In this document: positions 18,770 to 27,887 of the stretch, in pieces
How the letters are laid out: each line of letters starts with the position of its first letter
Numbering within the stretch: the first letter of the stretch is position 1
Assembly: GCF_001183545.1 (NCBI RefSeq)
Contig: NZ_KQ236688.1
Coordinates: forward strand, 1,951,149 to 2,015,148
Origin: Cellvibrio sp. pealriver
GTDB taxonomy: Bacteria > Pseudomonadota > Gammaproteobacteria > Pseudomonadales > Cellvibrionaceae
Direction of reading: 5' to 3'
DNA length: 64,000 nt
Translations under genes and position numbers: made by a program
Notes under the pieces: model-generated
The model's input: the letters and a program-made list of their open reading frames with translations, nothing else
Database searches by the model: none
Told to the model about the DNA's origin: nothing

Positions 18770-19693
18770 TTGAAGCGCTGCGCCCTTACCAGCCAGCGCT
18801 GCATTGCCACGAGCATTCTGTGTTTGATTCCGCTCGGTACTAGCGCAAATACCCAATCCCAAGAGCTCTCCTCTACCCTCACAACGCCGCTTATCATCAC
18901 CCATAAACTCCCGGAACTCGGTAGTAAAGAACGGGTATTGCACGAAGTTGAAATACTGAAACTGGCTTTGGATAAAACCACCCGGGAATTCGGCCCTTAT
19001 GAGCTGCGCGGCATTCCTCCAATGAACCGCGCCCGCACACTAGTCATGCTCAGCCATGACAACTACCCCAACCTGGTTTTACAAATGAGCTACGAAGATG
19101 AGCTGGCTGAGCAAGAAAAACTGATCTACATTCCCTTTCCACTGGATCGGGGTGCACTCAGCTACCGGATTTGCTTTATGCGCGACGAGCTAAAACAACA
19201 AACCAAAAACCTCACGCGTATCCATCAGCTCAAACCCTATGATTTTGGTGTCGGTATTGGCTGGAGTGACACCAAAGTATTGCGCCACAACAACCTTACC
19301 GTTGTCGAAAGCAGCAATGTCGTTAACCTGTTTCGCATGACCAAAGCGGGCAGGGTCGATTTCTTTTGTCGCGGCCCGATGGAATATTACTTTGAAGCGC
19401 AACACCAAAGCAGCCTTGGCCTTAGCAGCGATGCCCACATGGCACTCTATTATCCTCTACCCAAGTTTTTCTTTGCCCACAAAAATAGTCAGGCCGCACT
19501 TAACCGTATCCAAAAAGGATTGGATATCGCCTTCAAAGACGGCTCTTTTGATGACCTGTGGCGCAAGCGCCATATGCAGCCCCTGCAACAGGCGAGATTA
19601 AAAGAACGCAATATCATCAAAATGGAAAACCCATCCATCAAGCACTTGGCGCGAGACTACGAAACCTATCTTTACGATCCCGTTAACCAATAA
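18770..19693 (+). CDS. periplasmic solute-binding-protein-like protein
   Basis: A protein of about 307 residues resembling family 3 periplasmic substrate-binding proteins; no ligand can be assigned. The frame is also open from an ATG at 18689. I prefer TTG at 18770: GAGGTG lies 7 nt upstream and the product then begins with a typical signal peptide (KRCALTSQRCIATSILCLIP, cleaved near SAN). The 27 extra residues of the longer form come largely from a tandem repeat. No membrane segments follow. The C-terminal part (LPKFFFAHKNSQAALNRIQK) resembles the hinge-to-C-terminal portion of such proteins. It interrupts the usual DUF3426-dusB adjacency and has no transporter genes nearby. Confidence 0.65.
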   Translation: MKRCALTSQRCIATSILCLIPLGTSANTQSQELSSTLTTPLIITHKLPELGSKERVLHEVEILKLALDKTTREFGPYELRGIPPMNRARTLVMLSHDNYPNLVLQMSYEDELAEQEKLIYIPFPLDRGALSYRICFMRDELKQQTKNLTRIHQLKPYDFGVGIGWSDTKVLRHNNLTVVESSNVVNLFRMTKAGRVDFFCRGPMEYYFEAQHQSSLGLSSDAHMALYYPLPKFFFAHKNSQAALNRIQKGLDIAFKDGSFDDLWRKRHMQPLQQARLKERNIIKMENPSIKHLARDYETYLYDPVNQ

Positions 19694-19906
19694 ATCCTCC
19701 TGCCCTGCCCCAAGTAATTATTTTTTGCAACACAATCAGACTAAAAAACGTTTTTTTATCGCTCAAAAAAACACCATTTTTTGTATTTTTTACATTCCCA
19801 ACACCTGCCCAAACGGGTATTATGGCGACCCTTTTAAGCAGGGCTGCAGCACACATTTTGTGCACTTTTTTAGCCGGTCATTGCCACAACCACGACACCC
19901 AATCAC

Positions 19907-20896
19907 GTGTTTACTATTGGCTCCTATTGCATCGACAGTCAGGTCATACTCGCGCCCATGGCAGGCGTTACTGATCGACCATTTCGGCAATTATGTCGAT
20001 CTTTAGGTGCCGGATTGGTGATATCGGAAATGCTCACCGCTGACTCCACCCTGTGGAGCAGCCGCAAAAGTAGTTTGCGGATGGATCACTCGGGTGAAGT
20101 TGAGCCGATTGCAGTGCAAATTGCCGGCGGCGACCCGGACATGATGGCCGAGGCAGCGCGACTGAATGCTGCCAACGGTGCCCAGATTATTGATATCAAT
20201 ATGGGCTGTCCTGCTAAAAAAGTCTGTAAAAAAGCCGCAGGCTCGGCACTGTTAAAAGACGAGCAATTGGTAACAGAGATACTGCAGGCAGTAGTGAAAT
20301 CGGTGGACATTCCAGTCACCCTGAAATTTCGCACTGGCTGGAGTCATGAAGAACGCAATGCTGTGCGTATTGCACGCATCGCTGAAGATGCAGGCATACA
20401 AGCCCTTGCACTTCACGGTCGCACCCGCGCTGACGCTTTTCTAGGTGAAGCCGAGTACGACACCATCGCCAGTGTAGTGAATGCTGTGAAAATTCCGGTA
20501 TTTGCCAATGGCGATATAGATTCACCGCAAAAAGCCAAGGCTGTGTTGGATCACACAGGTGCCGCCGCGGTGATGATTGGGCGCGCCGCGCAAGGTCGCC
20601 CCTGGATCTTCCGGGAAATTGCGCATTACCTGCGTACCGGTGAGCAATTACCCGAACCATCCCTGACAGAAATCAGGGATATTTTATGTACCCATCTGTG
20701 TGAGCTATACCGTTTTTATGGTGAGTTTATGGGGCCGCGTATCGCACGCAAGCACGCGAGTTGGTATTTGCAGACAGTCCCAGGCAGCGAAGTATTTCGC
20801 AAAACCTTTAACGCTATAGATAATGCAGAAGAACAACAAACCAGCATTCAAAATTTCTTTGAACAGCTGCTTACGAAAGAGGAAAAAGCCGCATGA
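19907..20896 (+). CDS. dusB: tRNA-dihydrouridine synthase B
   Basis: A 329-residue FMN enzyme that reduces specific uridines of tRNA to dihydrouridine. The signature [16 protein letters not shown] is at about residues 16-31. The active-site Cys lies in [19 protein letters not shown] and the FMN-binding region [13 protein letters not shown] is present. The start is a GTG (19907) without an obvious ribosome site, but the N-terminus [10 protein letters not shown] matches the family. The stop overlaps the fis start as ATGA, the classic dusB-fis operon. Confidence 0.96.
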   Translation: MFTIGSYCIDSQVILAPMAGVTDRPFRQLCRSLGAGLVISEMLTADSTLWSSRKSSLRMDHSGEVEPIAVQIAGGDPDMMAEAARLNAANGAQIIDINMGCPAKKVCKKAAGSALLKDEQLVTEILQAVVKSVDIPVTLKFRTGWSHEERNAVRIARIAEDAGIQALALHGRTRADAFLGEAEYDTIASVVNAVKIPVFANGDIDSPQKAKAVLDHTGAAAVMIGRAAQGRPWIFREIAHYLRTGEQLPEPSLTEIRDILCTHLCELYRFYGEFMGPRIARKHASWYLQTVPGSEVFRKTFNAIDNAEEQQTSIQNFFEQLLTKEEKAA

Positions 20897-21186
20897 ACAC
20901 CGCAACTTTCTTTGCTGATGCAACCCCAGCACAAGCTGCTCCACAACAACCAACCCAAGCTCAATCGCTGCGCGGCTGCGTAGAGCAAGCAGTAGAAAAC
21001 TACTTCAAACATCTTGATGGCCAAGACGTGAGCAACGTGTATGAAATGGTTCTTGCAGAAGTAGAAGCTCCGATGCTTGAAATCGTATTGAAGTACACCC
21101 GTCACAACCAAACACGCGCTGCACAAGTATTGGGGTTGAACCGTGGTACTCTGCGTAAAAAATTGAAGCAATACGGCCTGTTGTAA
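20893..21186 (+). CDS. fis: DNA-binding protein Fis
   Basis: A 97-residue nucleoid-associated regulator that bends DNA and activates rRNA and other growth-linked promoters. The C-terminal helix-turn-helix [20 protein letters not shown] is intact and followed by LKQYGLL. The N-terminal arm (to about residue 22) is Ala/Gln-rich and longer than the loop in E. coli Fis. It overlaps dusB by 4 nt, so translation is coupled. A terminator follows. Confidence 0.97.
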   Translation: MNTATFFADATPAQAAPQQPTQAQSLRGCVEQAVENYFKHLDGQDVSNVYEMVLAEVEAPMLEIVLKYTRHNQTRAAQVLGLNRGTLRKKLKQYGLL

Positions 21187-21212
21187 TTTTTTACAGCGCC
21201 GCATGGCACACA

Positions 21213-21252
21213 AAAAAGGGGTGGTAATTCGTTTCCACCCCTTTTGCTTTTT
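21213..21252 (+). terminator. rho-independent terminator after fis
   Basis: AAAAGGGGTGG and CCACCCCTTTT pair around a 10-nt loop and are followed by GCTTTTT. Confidence 0.88.
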
Positions 21253-21291
21253 AGCGACTCTTATTTTTGTATACCCGTTTTTCGCTTTAAC

Positions 21292-21334
21292 CTTCACATC
21301 TACAACTTTCACATCTACAACTTTTACACCTACA
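21292..21334. repeat. three-copy 15-bp repeat in the purH leader
   Basis: CTTTCACATCTACAA appears as one perfect copy (21306-21320), preceded by a 14-base copy and followed by a diverged copy (CTTTTACACCTACA). The third copy runs into the purH ribosome binding site (AGGA). Confidence 0.88.
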
Positions 21335-21344
21335 GGAAATGTGT

Positions 21345-22922
21345 ATGTCTACTTCTGATCTTGTTGCCGTAAAACGCGCCCTTATCAGCGTCTCGGATAA
21401 AACTGGCATTGTTGAATTTGCCCAAGCCCTGCACGCTCAAGGCGTAGAAATTTTATCAACCGGTGGTACCTTCAAATTACTCACCGACAACAAGATCCCT
21501 GCAATTGAAGTCTCCGATTACACCGGCTTCCCGGAAATGATGGATGGCCGTGTAAAAACCCTTCACCCAAAAGTACACGGCGGTATTTTGGGCCGTCGCG
21601 GCATCGATGAAGGTGTAATGACGCAACATGGTATCAACGCGATTGATATGGTCGTTGTGAATTTGTATCCGTTTGAAAAAACCGTTGCCAATAAAGACTG
21701 CTCTTTGGAAGATGCAGTAGAAAATATTGATATTGGCGGCCCGACTATGGTGCGCGCTGCAGCGAAGAATCACGCGCACGTAAACATCGTGGTAAACGCA
21801 TCTGACTATGCAAACATCCTCGCAGAACTCAAAGCCAATAACGGCTGCACGTCACTGAAAACCCGTTTTGATTTGGCGATTAAAGCCTATGAACACACCG
21901 CTGCTTACGACGGTGCTATTGCCAATTATTTTGGCCGCTTGGTAGAAGGCGGCAGCGCCGATTTCCCACGCACCTTTAATACCCAATTTATTAAAGCGCA
22001 AGAAATGCGTTACGGCGAAAACCCACACCAAAAAGCGGCGTTCTACGTTGAGAAAAACGCACAGGAAGCGAGTGTTGCTACAGCGAAACAATTGCAAGGC
22101 AAAGAGTTGTCATTCAATAACGTAGCGGATACCGATGCGGCATTGGAAACCGTTAAATCTTTTGATGAACCTGCCTGCGTTATTGTTAAACACGCCAACC
22201 CGTGTGGTGTCGGTGTTGCAGCAAACATTCTTGAAGCTTACGAACTTGCTTACGCAACTGATACTGAATCAGCGTTCGGTGGCATTATTGCTTTTAACCG
22301 CGAGTTGGATGCAAAGACTGCCGAGGCGATTGTGTCCCGTCAATTTGTTGAAGTCATTATTGCACCACGTATTTCAGCGGAAGCGCTGGAAATAACCAAA
22401 GCAAAACAAAATGTACGTGTATTAGCCTGTGGCGAATGGGGTGCCGAGCGAATTGGCGGATTGGATTACAAAAGAGTGAATGGCGGCCTTTTGGTACAAG
22501 ATCGCGATATGGGTGTTATCACCGCTGCCGATCTCAAAATCGTGACCAAACGCGCTCCCACTGAAGCAGAAATTCGCGATTTATTATTCGCTTGGAAAGT
22601 GGCCAAGTTTGTTAAATCCAACGCAATTATTTATGCAAAAGACAACCGCACCATTGGTGTAGGTGCAGGCCAAATGAGCCGTGTTAACTCTGCACGTATC
22701 GCTGCGATTAAAGCTGAGCATGCTGGCCTGCAAGTCGCTGGATCAGTCATGGCATCTGATGCATTCTTCCCATTCCGCGACGGTATTGATAATGCCGCTA
22801 AAGTAGGTATCGCAGCCGTGATTCAACCGGGCGGTTCAATGCGTGATGAAGAAGTTATCGCTGCCGCTGATGAGCAGGGTATGGCAATGGTGTTTACCGG
22901 TATGCGTCACTTCCGACATTAA
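21345..22922 (+). CDS. purH: bifunctional AICAR transformylase/IMP cyclohydrolase
   Basis: A 525-residue enzyme that carries out the last two steps of IMP synthesis. The N-terminal IMP cyclohydrolase domain (MGS-like fold, about residues 1-195) starts [17 protein letters not shown]. The C-terminal AICAR transformylase domain contains the catalytic region KHANPCGVG and ends GMRHFRH. The start at 21345 is chosen because AGGA is 7 nt upstream, while the earlier in-frame ATG at 21339 is too close to it. purD follows after a terminator-like hairpin. Confidence 0.97.
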   Translation: MSTSDLVAVKRALISVSDKTGIVEFAQALHAQGVEILSTGGTFKLLTDNKIPAIEVSDYTGFPEMMDGRVKTLHPKVHGGILGRRGIDEGVMTQHGINAIDMVVVNLYPFEKTVANKDCSLEDAVENIDIGGPTMVRAAAKNHAHVNIVVNASDYANILAELKANNGCTSLKTRFDLAIKAYEHTAAYDGAIANYFGRLVEGGSADFPRTFNTQFIKAQEMRYGENPHQKAAFYVEKNAQEASVATAKQLQGKELSFNNVADTDAALETVKSFDEPACVIVKHANPCGVGVAANILEAYELAYATDTESAFGGIIAFNRELDAKTAEAIVSRQFVEVIIAPRISAEALEITKAKQNVRVLACGEWGAERIGGLDYKRVNGGLLVQDRDMGVITAADLKIVTKRAPTEAEIRDLLFAWKVAKFVKSNAIIYAKDNRTIGVGAGQMSRVNSARIAAIKAEHAGLQVAGSVMASDAFFPFRDGIDNAAKVGIAAVIQPGGSMRDEEVIAAADEQGMAMVFTGMRHFRH

Positions 22923-22946
22923 TAAAACGTGTCATTAATTTTTTGC

Positions 22947-22970
22947 CAACTCCCGCTTGCGGGAGTTTTT
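22947..22970 (+). terminator. terminator-like hairpin between purH and purD
   Basis: AACTCCCGC and GCGGGAGTT form a 9-bp stem with a 2-nt gap in the centre (effective loop a few bases) and are followed by TTT. It may attenuate read-through from purH into purD. Confidence 0.7.
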
Positions 22971-22999
22971 CATTCGCGAATTAAATTATTGGATTAATT

Positions 23000-24286
23000 A
23001 TGAATGTATTAATTATTGGCAGCGGCGGGCGCGAACACGCACTTGCGTGGAAAGCAGCGCAAAGCTCACAAATAGAAAAAGTATTTGTTGCGCCGGGCAA
23101 TGCCGGCACAGCGCTGGAAGCAAAATTGGAAAATGTTGCAATCGATGTTTTGAATTTTGAAGCGCTCGCTAATTTTGCTGAACAAAATAATGTGGGTTTG
23201 ACAATTGTCGGCCCGGAAGTGCCTTTAGTCGCTGGCGTTGTTGATTATTTCCAGGCGCGTAATTTATTGTGTTTTGGCCCAAGCAAAGGCGCTGCACAAT
23301 TGGAAGGTTCAAAGGCATTCACCAAAGATTTTCTTGCGCGCCATAAAATCCCAACCGCGGATTATCAAAATTTTATTGAAGTTGAACCTGCCCTCGCCTA
23401 TTTGCGCGAAAAAGGCGCTCCGATTGTTATCAAAGCCGATGGCCTCGCTGCCGGTAAAGGTGTAATTGTCGCTGAGACATTGCAGCAAGCAGAAGATGCC
23501 GTGCGCGATATGTTATCTGGTAATGCATTTGGTGATGCAGGTTGCCGCGTGGTGATTGAAGAGTTTTTAGCGGGTGAAGAAGCCAGTTTTATTGTGATGG
23601 TTGACGGCAAAAATGTATTGCCCATGGCCACCAGCCAGGATCACAAACGTGTTGGCGATGGCGACACCGGCCCCAACACCGGCGGCATGGGTGCTTACTC
23701 ACCTGCTCCTGTTGTTACGCAAGCAGTACATGACCGCGTAATGAAAGACATTATTTACCCAACGGTAAATGGCATGGCGGCAGAAGGTAATACGTACGTT
23801 GGATTTTTGTATGCAGGCTTGATGATCGATGCATCCGGCGCACCCAAAGTGATTGAATACAACTGCCGTTTTGGCGACCCCGAAACACAACCAATTATGT
23901 TACGCCTGCAATCTGACCTGGTTGAATTGTGCTTGGCGGCACTGAAAGGTGATTTGGATAAAACAACTGCCAGCTGGGATTCGCGCGCTTCTGTTGGCGT
24001 GGTGCTTGCGGCAGGTGGCTATCCAGACAGCTACAACAAAGGCGATGTTATTTCCGGATTGCCGAGCGTAGAAATTGAGGGCGAGAAAGTTTTCCATGCT
24101 GGCACAGCGCAAAATAATGGCAACACTGTGACCAATGGCGGCCGGGTTCTCTGCGCGACTGCATTGGGCGATAGCGTTTCAGATGCTCAACAACGCGCAT
24201 ACAAACTGGCTGCACAAATCAGCTGGAAAGATATGTTCTATCGTAAAGATATTGCATACCGTGCCATTGCCCGTGAGAAGAATTGA
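23000..24286 (+). CDS. purD: phosphoribosylamine-glycine ligase
   Basis: A 428-residue ATP-grasp ligase of purine synthesis that joins glycine to phosphoribosylamine. The N-terminal start MNVLIIGSGGREHALAWK and the loop IKADGLAAGKGVIVA (about residues 142-156) are family signatures. The signature RFGDPETQ is also present. Length is normal. It is co-directional with purH, the common purHD arrangement, and a strong terminator follows. Confidence 0.97.
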   Translation: MNVLIIGSGGREHALAWKAAQSSQIEKVFVAPGNAGTALEAKLENVAIDVLNFEALANFAEQNNVGLTIVGPEVPLVAGVVDYFQARNLLCFGPSKGAAQLEGSKAFTKDFLARHKIPTADYQNFIEVEPALAYLREKGAPIVIKADGLAAGKGVIVAETLQQAEDAVRDMLSGNAFGDAGCRVVIEEFLAGEEASFIVMVDGKNVLPMATSQDHKRVGDGDTGPNTGGMGAYSPAPVVTQAVHDRVMKDIIYPTVNGMAAEGNTYVGFLYAGLMIDASGAPKVIEYNCRFGDPETQPIMLRLQSDLVELCLAALKGDLDKTTASWDSRASVGVVLAAGGYPDSYNKGDVISGLPSVEIEGEKVFHAGTAQNNGNTVTNGGRVLCATALGDSVSDAQQRAYKLAAQISWKDMFYRKDIAYRAIAREKN

Positions 24287-24306
24287 TTCGGCGCATTCGG
24301 TTGCAG

Positions 24307-24338
24307 TTAAAAAAACCCGCAGTTATGCGGGTTTTTAT
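24307..24338 (+). terminator. rho-independent terminator after purD
   Basis: AAAAACCCGC and GCGGGTTTTT pair around a short AGTTAT loop and are followed by further T residues. Confidence 0.88.
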
Positions 24339-24418
24339 TGTGCACAAGCTAATAGACCAATTCACAGAGTATCACCGAACCGTTTATAGTGGCTTTCACA
24401 GCAAAGGATAATTAACGC

Positions 24419-25363
24419 ATGCTCGCCACCTTAGTCAGTCATCCCGCTTGTCATGACCATCACATGCCTGATGGGCATCCGGAATGTCCTGCGCGTATTG
24501 ATGCTATCGCAAATCAATTATTAGCCAGTGGTATTGACGCATTGCTTTACCAACGCGATGCTATTGAAGTTACCGATGCGCAATTGCAACGTGTTCATAC
24601 AACTGAATACATCCAACGAATTTCTGCTGCAACACCAAAAACCGGCATCACTTTTTATGCAGATGATGTGTACCTTTCCCCTAAAACATTAATAGCAGCG
24701 CGATATGCAGCTGGTGCCGCAGTCATGGGTGTAGATATGATCATGCGCGGTGAAACAGATGCAGTTTTTTGCAATGTCCGTCCACCTGGCCACCATGCAG
24801 AGCATAATCGGGCAATGGGTTTTTGCATTTTCAATAATGTTGCCGTGGCCGCCGCACACGCAATTCATGAATATGGATTGGAACGAGTAGCCATAGTGGA
24901 TTTTGATGTGCACCACGGCAACGGAACCCAGGATATTTTTTTAAATGAGCCGCGGGTGTTATTTTGCTCCAGTTTCCAATATCCCTTTTATCCTCACACT
25001 AATATTGAGGATGTGCCACGACATATTATCAACACCCCACTCCCTGCCACTTGTCGCAGCCAAGAGTTTCGCGATGCAGTCAGTGCACAATGGTTCCCTG
25101 CGCTGGAAAACTTTAAACCACAAATGATTTTAATTTCTGCGGGCTTTGATGCTTATATCGATGACGACATGTCATCTATCAGTCTGTTCGAGCAGGATTA
25201 TTTTTGGATTACGCAGCAGCTTCGCCAACTAATGGATAAAAGCAAAACAAATCCGCAACACGATCAGTGCAAGGGAATTGTTTCAACACTGGAAGGTGGT
25301 TATGATCTTCTGGGTTTAGGCCGCTGTGCACTTGCCCACATAAAAGCGCTGGCAAAATTATGA
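24419..25363 (+). CDS. histone-deacetylase-family (AcuC-like) deacetylase
   Basis: A 314-residue zinc amidohydrolase of the class II HDAC/AcuC/acetylpolyamine amidohydrolase superfamily. The catalytic dyad His125-His126 lies in RPPGHHAEH. The Asp-His-Asp zinc site is at Asp163 and His165 (DFDVHHGNGTQ) and Asp244 (SAGFDAY). The glycine-rich end motif LEGGYD is also present. All catalytic residues are intact. It is tail to tail with a PatZ-like acetyltransferase gene, 14 bp apart. A role in protein (lysine) deacetylation is therefore a reasonable inference; polyamine deacetylation is an alternative. Confidence 0.9.
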   Translation: MLATLVSHPACHDHHMPDGHPECPARIDAIANQLLASGIDALLYQRDAIEVTDAQLQRVHTTEYIQRISAATPKTGITFYADDVYLSPKTLIAARYAAGAAVMGVDMIMRGETDAVFCNVRPPGHHAEHNRAMGFCIFNNVAVAAAHAIHEYGLERVAIVDFDVHHGNGTQDIFLNEPRVLFCSSFQYPFYPHTNIEDVPRHIINTPLPATCRSQEFRDAVSAQWFPALENFKPQMILISAGFDAYIDDDMSSISLFEQDYFWITQQLRQLMDKSKTNPQHDQCKGIVSTLEGGYDLLGLGRCALAHIKALAKL

Positions 25364-25377
25364 CTGGATGTTGTTTT

Positions 25378-27870
25378 TTATAAATTGCTTTTATTGGCTT
25401 CTTGAAAATTGAGTGACATGTCAATCAAGCCATCTTCCCGATTAAACTTTACTGAAAAACCCAATTTTCGTGCGAGGTTAGCCATGCCGGAATTTTCCAG
25501 CATGGTGCACCCTATCAACGTTTGCGTTCCTTGGGCGCGACAATAATCAATCATTTTTTGCAACAAACGACTCCCCAAGCCAATACCTTTTAATTCACTG
25601 CGCACTGCCATCGCAAATTCTGCTTGGGTATTATCGGGGTCAATTTGTACCCGTACCACACCCAGAATTTTTTCCTGTTGCTCATCGTCGCTATCCACAG
25701 CAATAAAAGCCATTTCGCGCGCATAATCTATTTGAGCCAAACGCGCCATTTGCTCATGAGAAAATTGTGGCAGTTCTGCAAAATAGCGTTTGTACCTGTC
25801 TTCTTTGCTTTGCGAATTATCAAATGCCTGCAAATTTAATTCATCTTCCGGGCGGATAGGTCGCAGTAATATCTTGCGTTGATCGCGCAATATGAACGAT
25901 TCTTCCAACTCTTTTGGATAGGGGCGAATTGCCAGCGGGCAGCTATTTTTTTCAGCAGAAATATCAATGCTCACGTCCAATACATGAATATCTTCACCAG
26001 CGGCAAGCACAGGGTTAATTAACAAATTACGCACAGCAGGATGATCAATCACGATTTGGCTAATTTGTGTCAAGAACAAACACAATGAAGGCATATCTAA
26101 TGGCACATATAATTCCCGCTCGCGAATTTTTCCTTCAGCGAGCGCTTGTATTACCATGTAGCGAGCCAATGCCATATTTAATGGAGGCAAAGCAACTACC
26201 GCATTGCGACGCACACTCCAATGACTAGCCGCCTCACCCAATAAAATAACAGGACCAAATACCGGATCTATTTGTACTTGCACGCGCAATGGATAGGCAC
26301 CTTTACGCTGCGAGCGAGGCATATCAATCGATTCATTTTGCGTTTTAATGCCGTAACCTTTTAGTAAATCCAAAGCCTCAACAGTAGTCAGTTGATTACG
26401 ATTTTCATCAAGCGCTTTTGCAATAATGGTTTGTGCTGTGTGCGGTTGATAGGGAACCTTGTCACTGATCGACTCTGGCGTTTCCGACAATAGCTTTTGG
26501 TTGCGCCGATATTGCACCATGTGCATGAAAGCGCCCACAGCTCCCTCCGGGGTACGGAAAGAAGCAATATTGGCATCTGCAAAACGCAAACGCGCATTTT
26601 GTGCCGCATCCTCGCCCATCCAATTAGCGAATAGATTAGGCTTTCTTCCGCCGTAGTTTTTGTAAGTATTAATGATTACATCTGCATACACTTCACCGGG
26701 TGTTAATGCCGATGGTGCCTGCATGATCAAAATATTTTCAATACTGTTACTCTGCAATAAAACCTGAATCACCTTTTGGTAAGTATCGGGCGATGCATCG
26801 CCTAATAAATTAATCGGGTTAGTAGCGCGGCCACCGCTATGAATTAATGGTTGCAGCTGTTCAACCACAGATTCATCCAATGTCGCCAACCGTCCGCCAC
26901 GCTGCAAAAGTGCGTCAACAGCCATCGCACTTGGACCGTTTCCATTTGCAATAATGACTAACTGTTCACTGTAAATGGGTTTGCCATTAGCAAGCGTTTC
27001 CACCGCTGCCAGAAGCTCACGCAAATCACCCACGCGCAACATACCTGCACGCCGAAATGCCGCATCGTATACTGCATCGTTACCTATTTGTTCGGGTGGC
27101 AATCGCGATGTAAGCGCACTGCTCTCCAAATAAATTCCTGCTTTGATCACCAAAATCGGTTTATTAAATGAGGCCGCACGTGCAGCAGACATAAATGCAC
27201 GCCCATCATGAATTCCATCTATGTACAACAATATCGCTGATGTTTGCGAATCACGCCCGAGATAATCAAGAATTTCATCAAAGTCGATATCAATCCCTTC
27301 ACCGAGTGAAATAAATTGTGAAAAACCAATACGGCGGCGACGCGCCCAATCCAGTAAGGTGACGCATACCGCAGAGGATTGCGATACCACTGCAATTTTT
27401 CCCGGCAAGGCATTTATGTGCGCATAACTCGCATTTAACCCCAATGCAGGAATGATGATACCGAGCGAGTCCGGCCCAAGAATTCGCACGCTCCACTCTT
27501 TGGCAATCGCCAGCATTTGCTCCTGCAGATTAGTGCCTTGTGCGGTAAATAAATTGTCCAAACCTGCGGCAATCACAATCGCATTGCGCGTTCCCTTACG
27601 CCCCAATTGCAAAATAATTGCTGGCACCCGCGTTGCGCGCGTACAAATAATGGCGAGGTCAGGCACTATCGGCAACTCATCAATTGAGCGATAAGCCAAT
27701 ACCCCATTCACCGATTTATAGTGTGGGGTAACAGGCATGATGGGGCCATCAAATTGCCCTTGCAATAAATTGCGCATCACCGCATTACCAGGGCGATTGG
27801 GCTGATTAGACGCACCGATCACAGCAATAGATTGCGGTTTTAAGAGTTGCTCAACACTTTTTACGCTCAT
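25378..27870 (-). CDS. PatZ/Pka-like protein lysine acetyltransferase
   Basis: An 830-residue multidomain protein. The N-terminal two-thirds resembles NDP-forming acyl-CoA synthetases: a CoA-binding Rossmann part (about residues 8-135, SIAVIGASNQPNRPGNAVM) and ligase-CoA parts (about 150-460, SQSSAV and SLGEGIDIDFDEIL). An ATP-grasp-like remnant follows (about 490-650). A GNAT acetyltransferase domain closes the protein (about 670-815) with the acetyl-CoA loop LKGIGLGSRLL. Such proteins (E. coli PatZ, Salmonella Pat) acetylate lysines and inhibit acetyl-CoA synthetase. The ATP-grasp portion looks unusually short between GYGIKTQ and DPVFGPV. It is convergent with the HDAC-family gene and lies 17 bp downstream of the pilus ATPase gene on the same strand. 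Confidence 0.88.
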   Translation of the reverse strand: MSVKSVEQLLKPQSIAVIGASNQPNRPGNAVMRNLLQGQFDGPIMPVTPHYKSVNGVLAYRSIDELPIVPDLAIICTRATRVPAIILQLGRKGTRNAIVIAAGLDNLFTAQGTNLQEQMLAIAKEWSVRILGPDSLGIIIPALGLNASYAHINALPGKIAVVSQSSAVCVTLLDWARRRRIGFSQFISLGEGIDIDFDEILDYLGRDSQTSAILLYIDGIHDGRAFMSAARAASFNKPILVIKAGIYLESSALTSRLPPEQIGNDAVYDAAFRRAGMLRVGDLRELLAAVETLANGKPIYSEQLVIIANGNGPSAMAVDALLQRGGRLATLDESVVEQLQPLIHSGGRATNPINLLGDASPDTYQKVIQVLLQSNSIENILIMQAPSALTPGEVYADVIINTYKNYGGRKPNLFANWMGEDAAQNARLRFADANIASFRTPEGAVGAFMHMVQYRRNQKLLSETPESISDKVPYQPHTAQTIIAKALDENRNQLTTVEALDLLKGYGIKTQNESIDMPRSQRKGAYPLRVQVQIDPVFGPVILLGEAASHWSVRRNAVVALPPLNMALARYMVIQALAEGKIRERELYVPLDMPSLCLFLTQISQIVIDHPAVRNLLINPVLAAGEDIHVLDVSIDISAEKNSCPLAIRPYPKELEESFILRDQRKILLRPIRPEDELNLQAFDNSQSKEDRYKRYFAELPQFSHEQMARLAQIDYAREMAFIAVDSDDEQQEKILGVVRVQIDPDNTQAEFAMAVRSELKGIGLGSRLLQKMIDYCRAQGTQTLIGCTMLENSGMANLARKLGFSVKFNREDGLIDMSLNFQEANKSNL

Positions 27871-27887
27871 AAACTTTGCTGCTGCCC

